Translations under genes and position numbers: made by a program | Notes under the pieces: model-generated | What the model was told of the DNA's origin: nothing | The model's database searches: none | Seen by the model: only the letters and a program-made list of their open reading frames with translations | NCBI GenBank assembly: GCA_023438115.1 | Contig: JAEZEB010000319.1 | Coordinates: forward strand, 1 to 6,545 | Source of the DNA: Pseudomonadota bacterium | GTDB lineage: Bacteria; Pseudomonadota; Gammaproteobacteria; Burkholderiales; Burkholderiaceae_C | Direction of reading: 5' to 3' | Length of the DNA: 6,545 nucleotides | Part shown: one piece after another, positions 1 to 4,666 of the stretch | Layout: each line of letters begins with the position of its first letter | Position numbering within the stretch: position 1 is the stretch's first letter

Positions 1-522
1 CGCGGCGCCAGGCCCCCGCCGCCCATCGCCGGGCGCCCCCTCGCCTGCAGGCCGCAGCTGCTGCTGGCCGACGAGCCCACCACCGCGCTGGACGCCACGG
101 TGCAGATCCAGATCCTGCTGTTGCTGCGCGAACTGCAGCGGGAACTCGGACTCTCCGTCGTCTTCGTCACCCACGACATCGGCGCCGCCGTCGAAGTGGC
201 CGACCGCATCGCCGTGATGTACGCCGGCCGCATCGTGGAAGAGGGCCCCGTCGCCACGCTGATGCGCGCGCCCCGCCATCCGTACACGCTGGCCCTGCTG
301 CGCAGTCGCGCCCACGGCGCGCTGGAGAAAGGCGGGCGCCTGCAGACGATCCCTGGCGCGCCGCCGGACCTGGCCGCGCTGCCGCCGGGCTGCGCGTTCG
401 CCGCGCGCTGCAGCCTCGCGCTGCCCGGCTGCCGCGAGGCGCATCCGCCTGTCGCTTTCCCGGCGGCCGGTCATGTCGTACGCTGCTTCCGCACCGAGGC
501 CACCGCGCCCGTGCCCGCCTGA
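1..522 (+). CDS. Peptide/nickel-type ABC transporter ATP-binding protein (OppD/DppD family), 5'-truncated
   Basis: This is the C-terminal half of an ATPase that powers import of di/oligopeptides or similar small solutes; it would act at the inner membrane with two permeases and a periplasmic binding protein, which must lie upstream. The frame is open from base 1. Visible parts are Walker B with D-loop (LLLADEPTTALDATVQ, about bases 58-105), the H-switch VTHD (about 166-177), and the Opp/Dpp-specific C-terminal domain (GAPPDLAALPPGCAF onward). That domain has four cysteines at bases 391, 409, 430 and 484 with spacing C-x5-C-x6-C-x17-C, the spacing I recall from E. coli DppD. The ABC signature expected just before Walker B is not recognisable in bases 1-45: the frame reads a proline-rich stretch with one extra residue relative to the family. 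The amidase start follows the stop by nine bases, so the two are probably co-transcribed. The substrate cannot be told from the ATPase. Confidence 0.9.
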   Translation, partial: RGARPPPPIAGRPLACRPQLLLADEPTTALDATVQIQILLLLRELQRELGLSVVFVTHDIGAAVEVADRIAVMYAGRIVEEGPVATLMRAPRHPYTLALLRSRAHGALEKGGRLQTIPGAPPDLAALPPGCAFAARCSLALPGCREAHPPVAFPAAGHVVRCFRTEATAPVPA

Positions 523-528
523 AGGAAG
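521..528 (+). promoter_or_regulatory. Ribosome binding site of the amidase gene
   Basis: GAAGGAAG lies directly after the transporter stop codon and a few bases before the ATG at 532. It is the strongest Shine-Dalgarno match in the window. It supports both the chosen amidase start and translation from a shared transcript with the ABC transporter gene. Confidence 0.7.
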
Positions 529-531
529 ACG

Positions 532-1734
532 ATGAACCTGCACACCGACGTCCTGCACGATCCCGCCCATGCCTTCATGCCGTACCCGGCGGCGCCCGTG
601 CCGCGTGCCGCCACGGGACCGCTGGCGGGCCTGTCGTTCGGCGTGAAGGACCTGTTCCACGTCGCCGGCTATCCCACCAGCGGCGGGCAGCCGCTGATGC
701 TGGCGCTGCTGGGCGTGCAGCAGATCACCGCGCCCACCGTGCAGCGCCTGCTGGACGCCGGCGCGCGTTTCGCCGGCAAGACCGTCACCGACGAACTGGC
801 GTTCTCCATGAACGGCCAGAACGCGCACTTCGGCTCGCCGGTCAACGGCGCGGCGCCCAACCGCATCGCCGGTGGCTCCTCGTCGGGCTCGGCTTCCGCG
901 GTGTCGAACGGCTTGTGCGATTTCGCGCTGGGAACCGACACCGGCGGATCGGTGCGCGCGCCGGCCAGCCATTGCGGACTCGTGGGCCTGCGTCCGACGC
1001 ACGGGCGCGTCAGCCTCGAAGGCGCGCTGGACCTCGCGCCCAGCCTGGACACCTGCGGCTGGTTCGCGCGCGACGTGCCTGCGTTTGCCCGCGTGGCCGA
1101 CGTGCTGCTGGACGCGGATGCCGCGCCGCTGCCGCACGCGATGCGCCTGCTCGCGCCCACGGACCTGTGGCCGCTCGCGACGCCCGCCGCGGTCGACGCG
1201 CTGCTGCCCGTGCGCAATCGCATCGAGGACCTGCTCGGGCGCGCCAAGCCGGTGAAGGTGGTGCTGGACGACCTCGACGCGATGTACTGGCGCTTCCGCG
1301 AAGTGCAGGGCTACGAGGCCTGGCAGACCGACGGCGCCTTCATCCGTCGCTTCCGTCCCACCCTGGGGCCGGGCGTCGCGCAGCGCTTCGCCTGGTGCGC
1401 CGAGGTGACGGATGCGCAGGTCGCGCAGGCGCGGGACTTCCGTGAGCGCTTCCGCGCGCAGCTCGCCGACCTGCTGGGCGCCGACGGCGTGCTGCTGATG
1501 CCGACGATGCCCGACATCGCGCCGCTCGCGAACGAACCGGAATCGGCGCTGGAGGACTACCGCAACCGCGCCATCCGCCTGCTGTGCGCGGCGGGGCTCT
1601 CGGGCTTTCCGCAGGTGTCGCTGCCGTTCGCACGCCGCGACGGCGCGCCGCTGGGGATCTCGCTGCTCGGACCGGCGGGCAGCGACCGCAGCCTGGTGGC
1701 GCTGGCCGAGCGCATCGCGCCGGCCTTCGCCTGA
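532..1734 (+). CDS. Amidase-signature family hydrolase, AMI1-like
   Basis: A 400-residue cytoplasmic amidase that should hydrolyse a small amide to carboxylate and ammonia. The Ser-cisSer-Lys triad of the amidase-signature family is intact: Lys39 in GVKD, cis-Ser116 in GGSSSGSA, and nucleophile Ser140 in TDTGGSVR. The spacing (77 and 24 residues) agrees with the family. Other conserved pieces are GKTVTDELAFSMNGQN (82-97), the SPVNGAAPNRIAGG lead-in, and a C-terminal PLGISLLGPAGSDRSL block. The short length and the wording of these blocks resemble plant indole-3-acetamide hydrolase AMI1 (about 425 residues) more than GatA (about 480); this comparison is from memory. There is no signal peptide. 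A clear ribosome site and a nine-base gap place it in an operon with the upstream ABC transporter, and ureide-type hydrolases follow, so a nitrogen-scavenging role is likely. The substrate is unknown; ureide-derived amides, formamide-like compounds or indole-3-acetamide are all possible. Confidence 0.92.
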   Translation: MNLHTDVLHDPAHAFMPYPAAPVPRAATGPLAGLSFGVKDLFHVAGYPTSGGQPLMLALLGVQQITAPTVQRLLDAGARFAGKTVTDELAFSMNGQNAHFGSPVNGAAPNRIAGGSSSGSASAVSNGLCDFALGTDTGGSVRAPASHCGLVGLRPTHGRVSLEGALDLAPSLDTCGWFARDVPAFARVADVLLDADAAPLPHAMRLLAPTDLWPLATPAAVDALLPVRNRIEDLLGRAKPVKVVLDDLDAMYWRFREVQGYEAWQTDGAFIRRFRPTLGPGVAQRFAWCAEVTDAQVAQARDFRERFRAQLADLLGADGVLLMPTMPDIAPLANEPESALEDYRNRAIRLLCAAGLSGFPQVSLPFARRDGAPLGISLLGPAGSDRSLVALAERIAPAFA

Positions 1735-1738
1735 GCTG

Positions 1739-2227
1739 TCATTCCAGGCGCACGGGATCTTCCAGTTGCACGACCTCGCAGTCCACGTCCGCGCCTTCGC
1801 GTTCCAGCACCAGGAACAGGCCCGCGTCGAGCGCGATCAGCGGGTGGTGCCAGGTGCCCGCATGCAGGGTGATGCCCTGGTGCGCCGATGCGGAGAAGGC
1901 GCGCAGCGTGTTCGCATCGGGTTCGCCGTCGCCCGTCGCCACCAGCACGATCCAGTGGCCCGCCTGCAGCGGCACGAAGCTCTGGCTGCCGAAGCGATGA
2001 CGCTCCAGCATCTGCCACGGCCCGGCGAGCGCCTGCGCCTGCGCGCGGAAGGTCGCCAGCCGGGGCCGGCCGCCTTCGCGCGCGAGGTCCAGCGCCGAGG
2101 GCAGGTCGATGCGCGTGCTGGTGCCGGCGTTGATCGCGCGGGCCTCGCCGCTTCCGAGTTCCAGCACTTCGCCGTAAGGCGCGAACGCGGTGGCGGTGAG
2201 CGGATGCAGGGGCAGGGTGCGGGCCAT
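1739..2227 (-). CDS. allA: Ureidoglycolate lyase
   Basis: AllA splits (S)-ureidoglycolate into glyoxylate and urea, the last step of allantoin breakdown, in the cytosol. The 162-residue product matches the size of E. coli AllA (160). Family blocks are visible in order: PLTATAFAPYGEVLE near the N-terminus, LERHRFGSQSFVPL (about 74-87), the GDGEPDANTLRAF block (about 99-111), and GITLHAGTWHHPL (about 118-130) with the conserved paired histidines of this cupin-like fold. I chose the ATG at 2227 (MARTLPLHPL) because it matches the family N-terminus; an in-frame ATG at 2236 adds three residues, and neither has a clear ribosome site. An open frame continues far upstream but is only the antisense of the hydrolase gene. 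The gene is encoded opposite to its neighbours: it ends four bases from the amidase stop and starts within 6-30 bases of the divergent hydrolase start. Confidence 0.92.
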   Translation of the reverse strand: MARTLPLHPLTATAFAPYGEVLELGSGEARAINAGTSTRIDLPSALDLAREGGRPRLATFRAQAQALAGPWQMLERHRFGSQSFVPLQAGHWIVLVATGDGEPDANTLRAFSASAHQGITLHAGTWHHPLIALDAGLFLVLEREGADVDCEVVQLEDPVRLE

Positions 2228-2242
2228 GCCGACCATTGAACC

Positions 2243-3508
2243 ATGAGCAAGGACGCGATGTCTTCTTCTTCCTTCGCCTCGCTGCGCATCGACGGCGCGC
2301 GCCTGTGGCAGTCGCTGATGGACCTGGCGCGCATTGGTGCCACGGACAAGGGCGGCGTGTGCCGCCTCGCGCTGAGCGACCTGGACCGGCAGGGCCGCGA
2401 CCAGGTCGTGCAGTGGGGACGCGCCGCGGGATTGCAGGTCACGGTTGACCGCATCGGCAACGTGTTCATGCGCCGCGCCGGACGCAACGCGGAACTGCCG
2501 CCCGTGGTGGCGGGCAGCCACATCGACACGCAACCCACGGGCGGGAAGTTCGACGGCAACTACGGCGTGCTGGCGGCGCTGGAGGTGGTGCGTACGCTGG
2601 ACGACCACGGCATCGTCACCGAGGCGCCCATCGAGGTCGCCTTCTGGACCAACGAGGAGGGCTCGCGCTTCGTGCCCGTGATGATGGGCTCGGGCGTCTT
2701 CGCGGGCGCGTTCACGCTGGAACATGCATATGCACAGCGCGACGTGGACGGTCGCACGGTGCGCGAGGAACTGGAGCGCATCGGCTACCTGGGCGAGGAG
2801 GAGCCGGGGCGGCATCCCATGGGCGCCTACTTCGAGGTGCACATCGAGCAAGGGCCGGTGCTGGAGGATGCCGGCGTCACCCTAGGCGCGGTGGAGGGCG
2901 TGCTGGCGATCCGCTGGTTCGACTGCACCGTCACCGGCGTCGAGGCGCATGCCGGCCCCACGCCGATGCCCTTGCGCCGCGACGCGCTGCAGGCGGCCAC
3001 GCTCCTGATGCAGGAAGTGGTGGCGTCCGCCACGCGCCACGGCCCGCATGGGCGCGGCACCGTCGGCATGGTGCAGGTGCACCCCAACAGCCGCAACGTG
3101 ATCCCGGGCCGGGTGAAGTTCTCCATCGACCTGCGCAACGCCACCGACGAACTCGTCGAGCGGCAGGCGCAGGACGTGCGGGCGCTGGCGCAGCGCCTCG
3201 CGGCGGAGAGGGGATTGCAGGTGAACATCGAGACCGTGTCCTCGTATCCGGCGCAGCGCTTCGATCCGGAATGCGTGCAGGCGGTGACACGCGCCGCGCA
3301 GCGGCTGGGCCATTCCTGCATGCCCGCCGTGTCCGGCGCGGGGCACGATGCGATCTACGCCGCGCGGCTCGCGCCCACGGGCATGATCTTCATCCCGTGC
3401 AAGGACGGCATCAGCCACAACGAGGTGGAAGACGCGCAGCCGGCTCACGTGGAGGCCGGCGCCAACGTGCTGCTGCAGGTGATGCTGGAGCGCGCGGGCG
3501 CCCGCTGA
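2243..3508 (+). CDS. M20-family Zn-dependent amidohydrolase (allantoate/ureidoglycolate/N-carbamoyl amino acid hydrolase group)
   Basis: A 421-residue hydrolase of the hydantoinase/carbamoylase subgroup of M20 peptidases, dimeric two-zinc enzymes that remove carbamoyl groups or ammonia from ureides. Metal-site residues are all present: His93 in GSHIDT, Asp104 in KFDGNYG, Glu138/Glu139 in TNEEGSRF, His200 in HIEQGP, and His392 in ISHNEVED. The dimerisation-domain residues are also present: His236 in EAHAGPTPM, Asn285 in SRNVIPG, Arg298 in DLRNA, and the GAGHDA loop at 365-370. The length is normal for the family. Start choice is uncertain: ATG 2243 gives 421 residues, but ATG 2258 has AAGGA just upstream and gives 416. 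Motifs do not separate allantoate amidohydrolase (AllC), ureidoglycolate amidohydrolase, beta-ureidopropionase and L-carbamoylase. The adjacent allA favours allantoate or ureidoglycolate as substrate, which is inference. It ends one base from the stop of the convergent reductase. Confidence 0.9.
   Translation: MSKDAMSSSSFASLRIDGARLWQSLMDLARIGATDKGGVCRLALSDLDRQGRDQVVQWGRAAGLQVTVDRIGNVFMRRAGRNAELPPVVAGSHIDTQPTGGKFDGNYGVLAALEVVRTLDDHGIVTEAPIEVAFWTNEEGSRFVPVMMGSGVFAGAFTLEHAYAQRDVDGRTVREELERIGYLGEEEPGRHPMGAYFEVHIEQGPVLEDAGVTLGAVEGVLAIRWFDCTVTGVEAHAGPTPMPLRRDALQAATLLMQEVVASATRHGPHGRGTVGMVQVHPNSRNVIPGRVKFSIDLRNATDELVERQAQDVRALAQRLAAERGLQVNIETVSSYPAQRFDPECVQAVTRAAQRLGHSCMPAVSGAGHDAIYAARLAPTGMIFIPCKDGISHNEVEDAQPAHVEAGANVLLQVMLERAGAR
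2249..2253 (+). promoter_or_regulatory. Candidate ribosome binding site for an alternative hydrolase start at 2258
   Basis: AAGGA lies four bases before an in-frame ATG at 2258, inside the first codons of the longer reading that starts at 2243. The longer start has no comparable site; its upstream region is CCATTGAACC. The short spacing makes the site less than ideal. If it is used, the protein begins MSSSSFASLR and the gap to divergent allA widens to about 30 bases. Confidence 0.4.
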
Positions 3509-3509
3509 C

Positions 3510-4562
3510 TTACTCCGGCCGCCGCGCCGCGGCGAGCTGCTTGTAGCGCATCTCGCCCAGGCGCTCCAGCATCCAGCCCGGGTACTCGCGCGGCAGGGCG
3601 CTCACTTCGCCCAGGCGCGCCAGTTCCTCCGCGGAGAGGCGTACCTGCGTGGCCTGGATGTTGTCGGCCAGCTGGTCCGGCCGCTTCGCGCCGACGATCA
3701 CGCTGGTCACCTGCGGCTGGTGCAGCAGCCAGGCCAGGGCGATCTGCGCGACGCTCACGCCCTTGGCCTGCGCGATGTCGCGCATGACGTCGATCACGTC
3801 GAAAGCGCGCTCCTTGTCCACGGGCGGGAAGTCGAAGGAGACGCGGCGCGCATCGCTTTCGGCCGCCTGCTGGTCGCGCGTGTACTTGCCGCTCAGGAAG
3901 CCGCCGGCGAGCGGGCTCCACACCAGCAAGCCCAGGCCTTCGCTGCGCAGCATGGGGATGATCTCGCGCTCCAGGTCGCGGCCGGCGATGGTGTAGTAGG
4001 CCTGCAGCGAATCGAAGCGGGCCAGGCCCAGGCGCTCCGAGATGCCCAGCGCCTTCACGATCTGCCAGGCCGCCCAGTTGCTCACGCCGATGTAGCGCAC
4101 GTGGCCGTGGCGCACCAGCTGGTCCAGCGCGCGCATGGTCTCCTCGATGGGCGTGGCGGGGTCGAAGCCGTGGATCTGGTACAGGTCGATGTGGTCCAGC
4201 TGCAGCCGCCGCAGGCTGGCCTTGACGCCGTCGAGGATGTGGCCGCGGCTCGCGCCGCGCATGTTGGCGCCGGTCCCCGTCTCGCCGAAGACCTTGGTGG
4301 CCACCACCACGCTGTCGCGCGGCACCTTGAGGTTGCGCAGGGCGTTGCCCGTGATCTGCTCCGACACGCCGGCGGCGTAGATGTCGGCGGTGTCGATGAA
4401 GTTGATGCCGGCGTCCAGCGCCTGGCCGACCAGGCGTTCGGCCTCGGCCTGCTGCAGCATGCCGATCTTGCTCCACATGCCTTCGCTGCCGCCGAAGGTC
4501 ATGGTGCCGAGGCAGAGTTCGGAAACGAAAAGGCCGGTGCGGCCGAGCGGAACGAGGCGCAT
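3510..4562 (-). CDS. Aldo/keto reductase
   Basis: A complete 350-residue NADPH-dependent carbonyl reductase with the (alpha/beta)8 aldo/keto reductase fold, expected to be cytosolic. The catalytic tetrad is intact: Asp57 and Tyr62 in FIDTADIY, Lys90 in VVATKVFG, and His131 in DLYQIHGFD. Cofactor-site blocks are also present: RYIGVSNW (156-163), SLQAYY (about 185-190), LLVWSPLAGGFLSGKY (212-227) and SVIVGAKRPDQLADN near the C-terminus. The N-terminus reads LGRTGLFVSELCLGTMTFGG, typical of the broad bacterial family often annotated only as aldo/keto reductase. The ATG at 4562 is supported by GGAG seven bases upstream. It is convergent with the zinc hydrolase (one base between stops) and divergent from the E1 dehydrogenase operon across 104 bases, so shared control with that operon is possible. 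The carbonyl substrate cannot be read from the sequence. Confidence 0.93.
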   Translation of the reverse strand: MRLVPLGRTGLFVSELCLGTMTFGGSEGMWSKIGMLQQAEAERLVGQALDAGINFIDTADIYAAGVSEQITGNALRNLKVPRDSVVVATKVFGETGTGANMRGASRGHILDGVKASLRRLQLDHIDLYQIHGFDPATPIEETMRALDQLVRHGHVRYIGVSNWAAWQIVKALGISERLGLARFDSLQAYYTIAGRDLEREIIPMLRSEGLGLLVWSPLAGGFLSGKYTRDQQAAESDARRVSFDFPPVDKERAFDVIDVMRDIAQAKGVSVAQIALAWLLHQPQVTSVIVGAKRPDQLADNIQATQVRLSAEELARLGEVSALPREYPGWMLERLGEMRYKQLAAARRPE

Positions 4563-4569
4563 GGAGGGA

Positions 4570-4573
4570 CTCC
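4570..4573 (-). promoter_or_regulatory. Ribosome binding site of the aldo/keto reductase
   Basis: On the minus strand GGAG stands seven bases before the ATG at 4562, within ACGGAGTCCCTCC. The spacing is near ideal and fixes the start; the longer minus-strand frame beginning further upstream is in a different frame and is spurious. Confidence 0.6.
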
Positions 4574-4605
4574 GTTAGGCGGAAAGGTGTAGCGGTTTTC
4601 GCGGG

Positions 4606-4628
4606 GGAGGGACGCTTCCCGGCCCTCC
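4606..4628. repeat. Perfect inverted repeat over the -35 region, candidate operator
   Basis: GGAGGG (4606-4611) and CCCTCC (4623-4628) form a perfect 6-base inverted repeat with an 11-base spacer. The right arm abuts the -10 hexamer, and the left arm sits exactly where a -35 hexamer would be with a 17-base spacer. No TTGACA-like sequence is found there, which would suit activator-dependent or repressor-controlled transcription. It is not followed by a U-run, so it is unlikely to be an intrinsic terminator. In GC-rich DNA a repeat of this size can occur by chance. Confidence 0.35.
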
Positions 4629-4634
4629 TACAAT
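4629..4634 (+). promoter_or_regulatory. Candidate -10 element for the E1 dehydrogenase operon
   Basis: TACAAT differs from the sigma-70 consensus TATAAT at one base and stands out in an otherwise GC-rich stretch. It would place transcription start near 4641, giving a leader of about 25 bases that includes the purine-rich GGGGA before the GTG start. No -35 consensus lies 16-18 bases upstream. Confidence 0.5.
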
Positions 4635-4666
4635 GCCGCAAAGCAAGAAAACGAGCTGGGGACATT

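Larger units (their letters stand above)
4563..4666. promoter_or_regulatory. Divergent intergenic control region between the reductase and E1 dehydrogenase genes
   Basis: The only sizeable non-coding stretch in the window (104 bases) must hold promoters for both divergent genes. Facing right it contains a -10 element and an inverted repeat, listed separately. Facing left I see only the reductase ribosome site and no convincing sigma-70 pair. No TGGC is present on either strand, so a sigma-54 (-24/-12) promoter, common for acetoin dehydrogenase operons under AcoR, is not supported here. Confidence 0.6.

Noticed and set aside
2725..2734. Perfect palindrome TGCATATGCA, AT-rich for this DNA
   Set aside because: It lies in the hydrolase coding sequence, in frame, encoding ordinary residues, and no second copy was noticed. 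A 10-base palindrome occurs by chance often enough.
1739..2851. A 370-residue minus-strand open frame extending allA far upstream
   Set aside because: Only the part from 2227/2236 to 1739 matches a family (AllA). The remainder is low-complexity His/Arg/Ala-rich antisense of the zinc hydrolase, an artefact of high GC.
3720..4592. A 290-residue plus-strand open frame antisense to the reductase
   Set aside because: Its composition is dominated by Ala, Val, Gln, His and Asp in the manner of antisense GC-rich code, with no family motif; the opposite strand encodes a complete catalytic tetrad.
4606..4628. Intrinsic terminator
   Set aside because: The 6-base stem with an 11-base loop is not followed by a run of U on either strand and lies immediately upstream of a -10 element.
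4563..4666. Sigma-54 promoter for the dehydrogenase operon, as in known acetoin operons
   Set aside because: No TGGC-N8-TGC-like sequence exists on either strand in the intergenic region.
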